Source: Erodium maritimum
Taxonomy: Eukaryota > Streptophyta > Magnoliopsida > Geraniales > Geraniaceae
Reading direction: 5' to 3'
Length of the DNA stretch: 64,000 nt
Assembly: GCA_963921825.1 (NCBI GenBank)
Contig: OY997591.1
Coordinates: 54,041,031-54,105,030 of the forward strand
Shown: positions 11,257 through 22,816 of the stretch, in pieces
Layout: the number at the start of each line of letters is the position of its first letter
How positions within the stretch are numbered: the stretch's first letter is position 1
The notes under the pieces: model-generated
Seen by the model: the letters and a program-made list of their open reading frames with translations, nothing else
Database searches by the model: none
What the model was told of the DNA's origin: nothing
Position numbers and translations under genes: made by a program

Positions 11257-14200
11257 TTACAGGATCCGTAGACCAGGGACATTTTTCAGGCCCATCTTGC
11301 CAATGATGACTTTTTTCATTGCCGGAGGAACATCGCACCCCATGCTCCGGCTGAATTCATTTGCCAGCTGCACAAGCCTAACTTTGTCATTCCCAATCTT
11401 TTTATATGAATTGTAATAGCCAAGCCAGGTTTGATATGCTCTTTCTTTGACATCCATCTCCATGTTGGACAGCGCTCGTTCCACCTATGCATTTCATTGA
11501 AACATGAGAAAACATCTCAACTATGATTGAAAAATGGGCCAAAATGTTTGAGATTTCAATCATTCAGGGCAAGTAAAGCCAAGATAAAAGCATGATGACA
11601 AAACCTTAAGAATCCAAGTACTAAAAGATATGAAGATATATGTTTGGAAGCTCACCATCTTCTTTGTGTCTGGATCAACCAAAGGTTCTGGGGCCTTTGA
11701 TATAGGCAAATCCTTGATGGAAGATAAAAAGAATTCCTCCCATGGTGCCAACAGCAATATGCCTTGCCCTTCTTTCCCCTTACGCCCGGTTCTACCAAGT
11801 CGATGTATGTACTGTTCTCTATCAGATGGCACACCCACCTGTAATAGCAAACAAACATGTTAGTTTAAAATTGACCTTTCTGCACACAAAATGGTGCAAA
11901 TAAAATAAAATAGAGTACCTGTATGACTAGAGTAACGTCCGGATAGTCAACTCCACGTGCAGATACATCGGAAGTAACAAGAATAAGACCCGTTGACTTT
12001 CTAAATTCATCAGAAACCTTGGTTCTGTAAGATTGAGATTTCCTTGAATGGATTTCCCTAACATTCAGTTTCAATTGACCAAGAAAGTCAGCCACCATTC
12101 TCGTTACCATGGCAGTGGTGCAGAAGACAAGTACCTGTAATAATTAGAAACATCTCAGTCAGGAGAGCCAGCATTAAATACTTGGGGCAGCTTCCACCAA
12201 TACCAAACCACATATTTTTCCTTCTTGCCTGCTTGTTCATATTTCATGTTTTAAATTTCACAGATACTAGATAAAGAGCAACAATAAAATCTTGACACAT
12301 TACATATTAAAGTTAACCGAGAAACTAAAGGCTTTAAGTGATGATACATACCTTGTAATCAACATCATCTGCAATATGATCCTTCAAAAGAGCGTACATT
12401 ATAGAAAAATGTTTGTCTAATGGAGCAACCAAATGCATCTGTCTGACCTGAAATGGTATACCAATAAGAATTTAGATAATACTTTATATATATAACATTT
12501 CAGAAAAAGACTACTAAGAATAGCCTACCTGTGAGTGTGTCTCCCCACTGCCTTCTTGAACAGTATTGATAAATTCATGATCTCTTTTTAAAGCAATGTG
12601 ACAGATTTGACGGACCTTCATAGTTCATACAAAAAAACACTTCACGTTCTATTTGAATTTACAAGTTTCAGAAGATGAGGGGAAAATGAAAGACCTCGTC
12701 CGGAATTGTGGCAGAAAACAAGAGTGTTTGACGTTGCTTTGGAACAGCAGCTATTATCCTCTCAATATCCCTACGGAACCCCATGTCTAGTAAATGATCA
12801 GCTTCATCGAGTACTAGGACTTTGACACCTGCCAGCTTAGTTGCAAATCCTGGAGTATTTTCAATATGATCTTTAAGCCTTCCAGGTGTAGCAACAAGAA
12901 TCTGTAAGTTATAGACATGTGGAAAATGTTACTATTTTCAGAAAATGATAAATGTGTTCCTAAGTCAGCATTTATACATATTCGTAGTGACAAGCAAATA
13001 TGTAAATGTACGGTTGTTAGGGATCCTTCCCAGTGCAATAATTGATTATAGACTGATCAAAAAGCAAAGATGTCACCTTCATATTCTGCTCTGGGCTCAG
13101 TAAGATATTACCCAGTTCAATAGTATAACAAGCAGTTATGATCATTAGATTGGTCTAATCTAGGCCTGAGATGAATATATGGTCCGGCAAATTAAATGGT
13201 ATTTGTTTGATGCATGATTGGTGTCCTTTGCAATGGTAAGAAACTCACCTGGCAAGGGTTAGCTTGCATGCGTCTCTGTTCGACGGCAACTCTAGTACCA
13301 CCTATCACAACTTGAACACCAATAGAAGGATGATACTTCAACAACTTGCCAGCTTCTACAGCAGCTTGAGTTGCAAGCTCTCGAGTTGGACAAATTACAA
13401 GAACAAGAACTGGTGGATTCCTTTGGTTGCGATCAGGAGGAGGTGATTTAACAATCATTTCAATAGATGGAAGCTGAAAGAAGAAAATTCAGTAAGTAAA
13501 AAGCCACAATACGCTCCTTATTTAGACGATATAATATAAATCAACTCCTACTGTTCCAGTGATTTATTCACTTTAATGATTTTTATTTTAAAAACTCGGT
13601 TCATCAAATAAAAAAATGAAAAGTTTTAAGCAAAGTAATAGTATTCACCTAATTTCATTATTGGGATAATTGTCAAAAACTACCCTAAAGTTTCGTCCAC
13701 AAACGAGTTGATGCACAAAGTTTCGTCCACGCTGTGTGGCTACCCTGAAGTTTTGTCCACGACTTTTTTAGTTTTGACGTAATAGGGATGTTCAGAATGA
13801 TGGTCTGGGCAGTGCTTCCCAGATTGAATAGAAGCGTGGACAAAACTTCAATGCACCCACAAAGCGTGGACAAAATTTAAATGCACCCACAAAAGCATGG
13901 GCAAAACTTCAATGCACCCACAAAAGCGTGGACAAAACTTTGTGCATCAACTTGTTTGTGGACGAAACTTTAGGGTAGTTTTTGACAATTATTCCTTCAT
14001 TATTTAATTATTGTATTTGTATACACAGCATCTATGGAATCTGTTTGTGATAAGATATATCACCAATTACAAATTATTCTCATATACCAGTCAAGTCCAT
14101 ATTAAATTATGGACATTTTGGTTTAATGAACATAAGGTATTAGAGTATTTGTAATAACAACCCTCCTTAGATGTCTCTTAACTTTTGAATACACAAAAGC

Positions 14201-17200
14201 ATTACTCCAAATAACCAGATACCTCGGTGAAACTTAACCACCGAGTTTTGAATGTTTTCCACCGATAAGAGAACATTGGTCAAATCAAAACTCGGACAAA
14301 TTTGGTGAACTCAATCAACTAGTTTTCATATACAACTCTAAAGTGTATATGGAAATTTGTACTTGAAGGTATGTGCATAGTATGAACGCAAAAGGAGATT
14401 CTCGATAGCAATTTCAATTCACTTTTCAGAAGATCGGCGCACAGCACAAACACAAAAAAGGGATTCTTGATAGCAAGTTCAATTCACTTTTTAAATACAA
14501 TTCAATTTCACAGACCATGAATTAATGTGTTTGGAACTAACTATCTTATTTTACTAAACTATGGCTAATTTTAGTCTTTAATATATGTATCATATATAAA
14601 ATACAAAATGCATTTTGCCGGTATCTCCCGGATAAGTTAAAAAAAAATCCTTAATCCACATCTCGCCGAGTCTTGGCCGTCAACGAGTTTTAAAATCTAA
14701 CAAAAAAATTAATGTAGGACATGTCCTATACTCCCAGGTTTAGGCCTAAAGATATTATATGAATTTCTTCTAGTGTTATAAACTTATAAAGGGGTTACCA
14801 CAAAAAAAAAACATTAAGTATTTAAACTTCAGCAGACTGTTTTCCATTGTCAACAGGCCAACATAAATAATGAACACAAAAATGAAGTATCTTACCAAAA
14901 ATGCTACAGTTTTTCCAGTGCCTGTTTTAGCCTTCGCCATAACATCCTTACCTAAAGCAGATAATAGTTTCAGAAAATAGCCAAAATGTGAAAATGAGGA
15001 AGTGCAATAACATGCTCCACCATTAAATGATTCACTTTTATAGTTCTAAGGTACACATGTCCTTATGTAGAAAACTGTTAGCAAGTCAATTGTAAACTGC
15101 AGGCAAAGTTAATCTGACAATTGGATAGAGAATCTACTAAAACCTGTGCAATAATGTCATCATCCTGCGAACAATACATATGTAAGAATCCCTTTAGGGG
15201 TGACAAAAAACAGTGGTTCAAATGTTACAAGAAAATTAACAGTTAATACATAGTTCTAATCTGCAGCTCAAAATAGTAAAAATAGTGGAATAAAATGTTC
15301 ACACACACTAAAAAAAACAAGAAAGAAAGAATAACAGAGATTTTAGACGAACCCCTTCCAAAATTAACGAACCTTTGAGTATTACTGGCAGAGATGCCTC
15401 CTGCACCATAGTCATTTTCTCGTATCCAGCATCTCTTATTGATCTTAATGACATGGGGGAGAGTGAACATTGATCAAATCTGAAAGCAATTGCAGAAGTC
15501 AGATTTATGAATGACAACTTAAACAGATAGAGTAACCTACTCTAAAAATATAGGCAGTATAGAAATGCAAAACCAGATACAATCACAGATCATTTTTAGC
15601 TGGCTGCAGTATAGGTAAAACATAAATTGTAGACAAAAACTTAGAACGAGTTATTCTCTCCCATGATCTGTCTTCAGGAGAGTAGGTATCTGATATACAA
15701 ATTTAGAAGTCTGCTTTTTTCTTCTGGTGAGGTTTACCCAAAATGTTTACAGCAACCACAAGAGATTAGAAAAAATCCCAAAAGAATTATCAAGTATGGA
15801 TAGGATCAAATTCCACTACTATAATCGCTGTAACACAAATAACAAATACAAGAGAGGTAAGTTCCTTTCCTCGCCATTCAATACAACCTGTTCAACCAGA
15901 AAACACTTCAGACAAATATGCTATTTCTTATCAACCCTTTATATCTCTTTTTTGGAAGTCCTTGTTAACCTTAGTAACATGCAGCCCTCAGGTTTTGAAC
16001 TTATTTTGTTCCTTTGTCATGGATTAGAAAGAAGCTTGGCACAACGGCAAAGTTGTTGCCCTGTGATCTAGAGGTCACAGAGTTGAGATTCACGCTTTTG
16101 GTATAAACAAGGGTAAGGTTGCATACAAATATTGCTTTGTCCACTAGTCTCCCTTTTATTAAGGGGCCCGAAACCTAAATTATGGTTTTTGTCTACAACT
16201 TCCACAGAAAAAAAAAACCAGCAACTTAAAATAAGCTATATATCCCTTAGAAAAACTATAGGGCAGTATATACTTGAAACAATACCCAATTACCTGGTAG
16301 AATGCCAATAACATCACACAATAACTATAAAATACAACATCAAAAGCACGTGAAATTAAAGAATAAAATGTACATAAATATAGAATAAAGAAGACATGAT
16401 ATGCTTACCTGGTTTCACTCAAGTAGGAACCATCATTTTCTGTAGAGCTTTGTTTATCTTTTTTTAACCCAAACAACGATCCTGTACTCATGTTAACAAT
16501 ATCATCGCCATCAACATCACTGTCTTCCTCATAGAGCAAATTTCCAATCCCACCTCTTACAGCCTCCATATTCTCATTGTCTACATCATCGTCATCTTCC
16601 AAAATTTGAACTTTTTGTCTATCATATCCACTTCTCCTAAAATCCTCACCAGAATCTCTGTCGCGCCTAAACCCAGAATCCAAACCGCTCCCACCTCTCC
16701 TCCCCATTGAAGAACTCGCATTCCTAGTCCCTCGATCCTGCCTAAACCCAGAACCGGAATCTCTCCCACCTCTCCTTCCCAGCGACGGATTCGCAGTCCG
16801 ACCTCTCGACCTGCTGGGCCCGCCAAAATCGTCGGAATCATTCTCTCTTGCCCTATTAACCGCAAACGCTCCTCTACCTCCGTCTCCATTTCTACCCCTA
16901 CCTCTACCCCCACCACCACGCCCGTGAACACTGCCTCCACCGGGGCCCTCCCCGGACCTTATGTCACTTACCCAGTCGCTCAGTTGGGCCTCGTCGTCAA
17001 TTAGGCTCTTGGCACCCTCTCCGGCGGCTCTGGGTCGGTACTGACGGGTGGAGAGCCTGCGGACGCCGATGTGGTCGGGACGGCGAGACATGAGAGCGAA
17101 GCGCTTGAGCCTGAAAGGCAATACTTGGGAGAGAGCGAGCACGGGTCGTGAACATTGAAATGGGGGTACAGATGGAAGGAAGAGGGAGGCTGGAGGGCAA

Positions 17201-17235
17201 GAATTGAAGAGCCGAAGCTGTGTAGGAAGCTTCAT
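11257..17235 (-). CDS. DEAD-box ATP-dependent RNA helicase, RH26/31/33/48-like, ten exons
   Basis: This gene encodes an ATP-dependent RNA-unwinding enzyme. Exons (minus): 17235-16409, 15479-15373, 14951-14896, 13473-13249, 12901-12695, 12615-12529, 12447-12352, 12134-11919, 11838-11656, 11484-11257. All introns are GT-AG; the exons sum to 2232 nt (743 residues plus stop) with no internal stop. Motifs in order: Q-motif phenylalanine at about 277, AKTGTGKT 319-326, PTRELA 359-364, TPGR 410-413, DEAD 437-440, SAT 468-470, [10 protein letters not shown] 589-598, HRLGRTGR 619-626. Residues 1-60 are rich in Arg, Ser and Leu without acidic residues, so an organellar transit peptide is plausible. Residues about 95-205 are an RG/RGG-rich low-complexity arm. 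The C-terminus ending in [12 protein letters not shown] is typical of plant RH26/RH31/RH33/RH48 proteins; which member it is cannot be settled here. The start is the first ATG, just after a telo-box. Confidence 0.93.
13474..14895 (-). other. Intron 3 of the helicase gene
   Basis: The largest intron (1422 bp), between the exon encoding the Walker A motif and the exon encoding motif Ia. It contains the Mutator-type MITE at 13663-13995. The rest is AT-rich and shows no coding sequence. A region at 14210-14310 has repeated 'ctcggt' and 'accgag' words but no clear element boundaries. Confidence 0.85.
13663..13995. mobile_element. Mutator-type MITE in helicase intron 3
   Basis: A 333-bp element with about 69-bp terminal inverted repeats (left GGGATAATTGTCAAAAAC, right end its near-perfect complement). 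It is flanked by a perfect 9-bp target-site duplication TTCATTATT (13654-13662 and 13996-14004). A 9-bp duplication with long TIRs is the hallmark of Mutator-like elements. Its interior has at least three units of about 31 bp, each with a 'gcgtggacaaaacttcaatgc' core (about 13832-13935). There is no coding capacity, so a MULE transposase elsewhere would have moved it. Confidence 0.9.
15480..16408 (-). other. Intron 1 of the helicase gene
   Basis: A 929-bp intron separating the N-terminal arm exon from the Q-motif exon. Donor GTAAGC and acceptor TTTCAG are clear. It contains an Au-like SINE at 16033-16210 in the opposite orientation to the gene. Nothing else is recognised. Confidence 0.85.
16033..16210 (+). 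mobile_element. Au-like SINE (tRNA-derived)
   Basis: The segment begins GCTTGGCACAACGGCAAAG, then 'ttgttgccctgtgatctaga' and 'ggtcacagagttgagattc' (degenerate pol III box A/box B region), then AAGGGTAAGGTTGC. This order matches the plant Au SINE family (tRNA-like head followed by the GGGTAAGGCTGC body motif). The 3' half after about 16140 is diverged and the end is uncertain. It lies antisense in intron 1 of the helicase. No target-site duplication was identified. Confidence 0.6.
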
Positions 17236-17237
17236 GA

Positions 17238-17246
17238 TTAGGGTTT
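17238..17246 (-). promoter_or_regulatory. Telo-box before the helicase start codon
   Basis: The minus strand reads AAACCCTAA two bases before the ATG at 17235. Telo-boxes are common near plant transcription starts of translation- and RNA-related genes and are bound by TRB/Pur-alpha-type proteins in the literature. Its place in the short 5' leader supports this ATG as the start. Confidence 0.6.
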
Positions 17247-17494
17247 AAGCCTTTAAAGGGTTTTGAGCGAGAGTGTTGGGTGCGGAATCGTAGTGATGGA
17301 TAGGGTTAAAGAGACGAACGAAGAAAAGTAGAAGATAAAGCAGTTACTCCCTTTGCAATTGCATCTGTATCAGTTATCATGCATGTCCTTTCCTCACAGC
17401 CACAAGTACATTTAACAAAAATGAAATCCAAATATCTTGTCATCCATCATCTATCCCTCAAAAATATCAACCAATAACCTTCTACTATTCATTA

Positions 17495-18413
17495 GAGCAT
17501 GTATAATAGAAAGAACCTTGATCAGGGAGTGGGAATGCAGAACTTGTGCTGACGGTACAAAAGTGAGAGAGTGAGAGTGCAGAAAAGTGGGTGTTTTGTA
17601 ACAGAAAGGACCTCTGAGGTCCTGGGAGTGCAGAACAGTGCTGACTGGATTATTATTTGATATTTTCCTGTTTTATTTAATTCGTTTTCAGAAACCGTTT
17701 AAAATATTTATAATTTAAAAAAAATTGGAAATAAATAATTAATGACAATAAATAATTCATAAATAAATTTAACACGAATAAAAATTAACTTTTTAATAAT
17801 GACAAAGAAATCAATAAAATATGTATATGGAATAATATGGTCAACTATGTAATATTCATAGTAATTGCTATAACGAAAAATCTTTGAATCGGACCGGATA
17901 TAAATACACACAAAAATGATAATATGGTCAAATATATTACATAAATATGTTATTTTATTTGAAATATCATCCAACACTAAATTATATAATATATAATCTA
18001 TTAAAAAGAATATTTGATTTTAAATTTTAATATGCATTTCACTCCAAAATTAAAAGCATATCATATAAATTATAATAAAACATAAAAACAAAAACTCATC
18101 TAGCTCAATGGTAGAACCACATGGCTTTTAACCTTGAGGTAGGGGGTTCAAATCCCACAATTGACAAAAAAATTTGTTTTAAAAAAAAAGTTGCGCGCAT
18201 ATGCCAGGTGTCGGCCCGAGATTGGGCCGGCGTGGGCCAAGGAGCGAGGAGCGCGTCTGCGAGCCCGGCCCGCGATTGGGGAGCGAGGAGCGAGGCCCGA
18301 GCCCAGGACAGCGTCACGGACCGCGCGAAAACCAGCCCACAACGGAACGGGCCGCGATCCGCGGACCGTGCGCGCGCGGGCTGAGGGCGCGGCCCGGCCC
18401 GTTGTACATGCTC
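17495..18413. mobile_element. PIF/Harbinger-like element with tRNA-like cargo
   Basis: A 919-bp segment whose ends are GAGCATGTATAA (left) and the complement of GAGCATGTACAA (right), flanked by TTA on both sides (17492-17494 and 18414-18416). A three-base TTA/TAA duplication is typical of PIF/Harbinger and Tourist elements. The interior is a mosaic: an AT-rich part (17650-18090), a tRNA-Lys-like sequence (18094-18163) and a strongly GC-rich part (18190-18410). No transposase is encoded. The short TIRs and short duplication leave some doubt. Confidence 0.5.
18094..18163 (+). tRNA. tRNA-Lys(UUU)-like sequence, degenerate
   Basis: Box A (TAGCTCAATGGT, 18101-18112) and box B (GGTTCAAATCC, 18145-18155) are both present. 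The anticodon arm CATGG-CTTTTAA-CCTTG places TTT at 18127-18129. The T arm pairs in four of five positions, but the two acceptor-stem halves do not pair, so this is a tRNA pseudogene or the head of a tRNA-derived SINE rather than a working tRNA gene. It lies inside the PIF-like element. Confidence 0.55.
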
Positions 18414-18416
18414 TTA

Positions 18417-18822
18417 GGGCTGTCCATGGGCCGGGTCCTGGCCCCGTTGTCATGCTTTTAATCCAATTCGAAATGACCGCATTCTTCAAATTAGAACTCA
18501 TTCCTGGTCCAAGCCATTAGGCCATCTAGAATCTATCCGTTTAAATTATAGTGCGGGACACCGGTTTACACCAGTCCGATACACAATTGCAAAATAAAAG
18601 TTCTACTCAACCCAAAATGAACACATTTCAATAACACTACCACTTTTTACAAAAGAGTTTAAACTTGAAATGATCTTCAAATTTGAAACCATCTTCATGG
18701 CTTCATGCTTGCATGCTTGAAATGACACTGGACAAATAGCACAAGCAGAAATTAACAAAAACAAAGTAAATTAAAAGTTAAAAAAGATATTATAAACTCA
18801 TAAGACTTTAGGTTAATACAAT
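18417..18822. other. AT-rich intergenic sequence
   Basis: No gene, repeat boundary or regulatory signal is recognised between the PIF-like element and the target repeat of the next element. Confidence 0.5.
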
Positions 18823-18832
18823 ATAAACTCTA

Positions 18833-20161
18833 AGAAGAAATCAAATAGAAACCATCTCTTAACGTAAAAATCGTGTGAACCAATCCAAACCATCCAATTT
18901 AAGAATGGGTGGATGAGATGCAATTGAGTTGTTGACTGAAAAAACAACATTTTTTTGGGAAGTTGTAGGGGTTTTTGGTAAAACTATCATATTATTTTGT
19001 TTTACCAATTCACAAATTTAATTTTTTCCGCTTCGTTTGAAATCCGATTGGCTTCAAACTTGCGCCAACATTTTTGTTTTTTCAATGGCTTTCTATCAAG
19101 ATCAGTCATGAATATATTTTGAAGCACGAATTTTTTTTATTTTGGGGCTGATTTAATTTTATTTTTATCTGGGTAATTTTTATCAACAATTTACACTGCT
19201 TTTATCAACACTTTACACTAGGTTTATCACCTCATCTTTTAAAAAACTAAACTTGATTTAATTTTTCCCACTTCGTTTGAACTCCGATTGGCTTCAAACT
19301 TGCGTCAATATCTTTGTTTTTTTCAAGGGCTTTCTATCAAGATCAGTGGTGCATATGTTTTAAAGCAAGAAAAAAAAACAAATTATTTTGGGGATGATTT
19401 AAAAAGAAATTATATCTTGGTAATTTTTATCAACACTTTACACTGGTTTTATCAACACTTTACTTTGTTTTTATCAACACTGAACACTAGTTTTATCACC
19501 TCATTTTTCAAAACCGAACATGATTTTTATCACCTCATCACATGTTTTTTTATGAACACTCGGCACTAGTTTTATCAACACTAAACACTATGTTTATCAC
19601 TAAATTACATGTGTTTTATCACTCTAACTTATGTTTTTATATCAACACTAAACTCTAGTTTATCACACTTATTATCCAATTTGTACACGTTTTTTTTATC
19701 ACCTCAGTACATGTTTTTTTTATCAATATTTAGCACTAGTTAATTACCCGGATATAAAAAAATTTACTAGTGAAAATTTATCAATATTGAACATTATTTT
19801 TATCACCCCGATATAACTTTTTATTTTCGTGCTTCAAAATATATTCATGACTGATCTTGATTTAAATCTCTTGAAAAAATAAAAATATTAGTGCAAGTTT
19901 GAAGCTAATCGGAGTGCAAACGAAGCGGGAAAAATTAAATTAGTGAATTGTTGAAGAAAAAAATGGACATTTGTCCACATGGCACCATGATATTACAATT
20001 ATGCCCTTGCTTGTGTGATAAAGGAAGAAAGTGGCGTGAGTTTTGGTTGGGATTGGGATGATGATGTGGCATTAGGGTGAATATTGGATTTTAAGGGTGT
20101 ATGGCTAGAATTGGTTCACACCGTTTTTAGGATAAGAGGGGTTTCTATTAGATATCTCCTC
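18833..20161. mobile_element. Mutator-like non-autonomous element, copy A
   Basis: A 1329-bp element with imperfect TIRs of about 47 bp (left AAGAAGAAATCAAATAGAAA; right end complementary to GAGGAGATATCTAATAGAAA). It is flanked by the 10-bp direct repeat TATAAACTCT (18823-18832 and 20162-20171). Subterminal inverted arms include 'ccgattggcttcaaacttgc'; the left arm is tandemly duplicated (19021-19130, 19262-19375). The centre is an irregular satellite of 'tttatcaacactaaacacta' words. No transposase is encoded. Copy B lies at 37021-38123. Confidence 0.8.
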
Positions 20162-20289
20162 TATAAACTCTTAAGTTATAAAATTAATAATACTCTTAAA
20201 ACAAAGTATGCCCTCTAAGTTATTAAAGAAACCATAAAGTATAAATTGTAAGTTATGAAACAAAATAACACAAAACAAATATGAAGTTA

Positions 20290-20870
20290 CCTTTCAACAC
20301 TATTTCATGATTTACATCACATGTCTTGTGAACCCCTTCAGAATTGGCAGATTTCATTAGTTCTGCAAACACAAGTGACTATTAAACTCCGAAGACTAAA
20401 TTGAAAGTTAGAAACCAATTAATTGAACTAAGATTGAGAAAACAATATCTTCTTCAAGTGAATGAATAAACTCCAAATCAACTTCTTCTATTGTAACCAA
20501 ATTCAGTAAAGATCTTACCACATTCCAATCCAATAAAGTCAACTTACCAAGTTTTTCTTCACTTTTTTTTTCTCCTCCTCTTATTCATTTCTATTTTCAG
20601 CCCACAATCTTTGGTCTCATATTTCTCAAATCACTTCTGCAACTCACATGTTGTCTGGAGCATCAAATAAGTTGAATTCTATCTTGTTGGCACATCAAGA
20701 CAGAGACCTTTCTTGCTTTCAATGCCAACTTCCTCAACACCAGACTCAAACTGTTTTAGTCTTGATGGAGATACTTTGATGTATATTACAACAAATCTAA
20801 CCCGTTCAACAGAAACTCCCATATATTTGATCCCTTTGAATACCAACTCACAGTAAATCTAAAATATGAA
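20290..20870 (-). pseudogene. hAT-superfamily transposase fragment
   Basis: On the minus strand the stretch about 20790-20700 encodes GVEEVGIESKKGLCLDVPTR, then a TAG where a Trp is expected, then NSTYLML. This is the conserved block of BED/RICESLEEPER-type hAT transposases. Lower coordinates continue with LDWNVVRSLLNLV (about 20520-20480) and LMKSANSEGVH (about 20350), which resemble later parts of the same protein in other frames. Both ends of the domain and the TIRs are missing, so only a relic remains. Confidence 0.6.
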
Positions 20871-21489
20871 TAAAATATACACTTCGAATATAAAACATAC
20901 ATAATCAAATAACAGTTCAAATTTGTCATATTAGAGCATCTATTTTGCAACAATGAGTAACATTAAATTAACGCAATACCATCCATCCCATGAAATGAAT
21001 ACAACAAGAAAACATAACCATTAAGAGATGAACAGGAAAAATGTTGATAATCATATTTAAAAGTATTGAAACACATAAGGAGTTTTAAATCAAATTAATC
21101 AAATTGTTTGGTTCAACTACACTTTTAATACTTAAATGGTTTAAATTATAATTTAAAGCTTCTTCTAAGCCACATATATGATCATTATTTCATTGTAGGT
21201 ACTAAGTTATCAACTCAGCTTCCCCATCACAGATTCACAAGTACAAGTATAATTTATCTTACGGTTCCTAATTCTCCATTAACATCTCAATCTCTTCACA
21301 AATCTATAATGGATTGACAGAAAAATAAACTGTTTATTTGAATAGATTGTAATTAGGTACTGAACCAGATACACGGCTTATATGCAGACAAGCTAATTGA
21401 TCTATGAAATAAAATCACCTAAATATGACAAACATATTGATGAAGAGGAGAAAGCTACTACAAATATATTGATTCAAATAAAGTGTTCA
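20871..21489. other. AT-rich intergenic sequence
   Basis: I see no gene, RNA or mobile-element boundary here. Confidence 0.5.
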
Positions 21490-21524
21490 TGTAATAACCA
21501 CTCCCGGTCAACGCCAGTCAAATC
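21490..21524 (+). mobile_element. Gypsy LTR 5' terminal fragment
   Basis: TGTAATAACCACTCCCGG and the following 'tcaacgccagtcaaatc' match the first bases of the gypsy LTRs that begin at 45823 (plus) and at 63808 (minus sense). The match stops after about 35 bp and gives way to copia-2 integrase sequence on the other strand. The remainder of an equally oriented LTR lies at 29790-30597, so this is probably the left end of the LTR that copia-2 entered. Confidence 0.6.
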
Positions 21525-22529
21525 AGCCACTAGCTCTCTCACCGTTTCAGAAAAAAAAAAAAGGTGTCTTTGTCATCTTGTCCATTAAATAAGATTTGCA
21601 CATTTCAAATGATTCATAAAAGAATCCAAAAGTCCATGGAATTGGAGTTTTGATACGCGTTTCTTATTTACATGAATCAAGCGACAGTGCTAGAGGAATA
21701 TAGGGTTTGTCTCATCAGACTTAAACCCTCTTGTATCAATGTTATAGAAGGACTTCTCATTAGAGTCTTCTATGTTCAAAACATAAAGACCTTTAACTCG
21801 AGAAGCATTTGCATGATGAACGTTATCATGAGAAAGACTAAACTTACTATTCTCAATAGCAAACTTATAGCCTTCTTTGTCCAAACACGAAATGGAGACG
21901 ATACTCCTACAAAAGCATAGGTACATGATAACATCGTTCAAAAAGCAAAACAAGCCCACTAGGCAAGGCCAACTCGTATGTCCCCACAGCTAAGGCAATG
22001 ACGCCTTGGTCATCCCCAACTCGTAGGTCCATCACGCCTTCTTTCAATGCCCTCCTACTTTTGAGTCCCTGCACATTTATACAAATGTGGGATTCGGATC
22101 CAATATCCATGAATCAAAAGTAGATGCATTTATTTCTATAACATGAATACCTGAAGAGCTGGGTACACTACCCTTGTTCTTCTTCAGATCATCTTTAAAT
22201 TTCTGGCAGTTCCTCTTCCAGTGACCAACTTCATTGCAATAATGGCAAACCGAGTCTTTTGGGGCTGGAAATTGAGTGTACTCGGGCCTTGGCTTTGACA
22301 TGGGACTTAAACCCATAGGAGCCACAAGACCCTTTCCTTTCCCTACCCATTTCCTTTTGTACTCGGTTCCTCTCTTAACCATCAGAACATCCTTGGTATT
22401 ACCTTGGATGTTCTTCTCAGCAGTTTGAAGCATCCCATGAAACTCTAAGATGGTCTTGACCATGTTATGCATATATAAGTTCATAATGAAACCATGAAAT
22501 TCATCAGGAAGTGACTGGAGGAGAATATC
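21525..22529 (-). pseudogene. Copia-2 gag C-terminus, protease and integrase start
   Basis: From 22529 down the minus strand encodes the second half of Gag (LPDEFHGFIMNLYMHNM), a zinc knuckle CHYCNEVGHWKRNC at about 22250, the protease start (DSWILD and GSESHIC, about 22110-22060), a protease body with a frameshift, and the pre-integrase block ASRVKGLYVLNIED at about 21800. Remnants of RLGHINE and GERAS from integrase reach about 21525. Everything downstream (integrase core, RT, RNase H, 3' LTR) is missing. The first half of gag continues at 25731 beyond the inserted solo LTR. Confidence 0.75.
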
Positions 22530-22798
22530 TGTCACGCCCCAATTTCAGCGAACCGAACTCGGGACGCGAACATTTAAAAAGATACGATACTTGAAACCTG
22601 TTTTCATTAAATCACTTTAAAAACACCAATTGTTCAATAAAATAATAATTACAATTTAAAACACGTTCCAACAAGTGGACAAAAGTAGGTATCCGTCACT
22701 AGACTCAAAAACAACCCGGACTCTGCTCCTAGCTCCACAAGCTTCGAGAGCTCACCTAGTCCGTCTGTGATCAGTACCTGTAGGAAAAGCAGCTAGGG

Positions 22799-22816
22799 GT
22801 GAGCGTTCGCTCACCA
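22799..22816. repeat. Conserved LTR palindrome (LTR B)
   Basis: GGTGAGCG and CGCTCACC separated by two bases form a perfect inverted repeat. The same motif recurs in the gypsy LTRs at 30304, 48469 and 61092. Confidence 0.8.

Noticed and set aside
16581..17200. Other-frame open readings over helicase exon 1
   Set aside because: They are shadows of the RG-rich N-terminal arm of the helicase.
18094..18163. A functional tRNA-Lys gene
   Set aside because: The acceptor-stem halves do not pair and the D arm is degenerate; only the pol III boxes and anticodon arm are preserved.
18148..18520. Overlapping open frames of 86-119 codons
   Set aside because: They come from the GC-rich block of the PIF-like element; all frames are open at once, so there is no coding signal.
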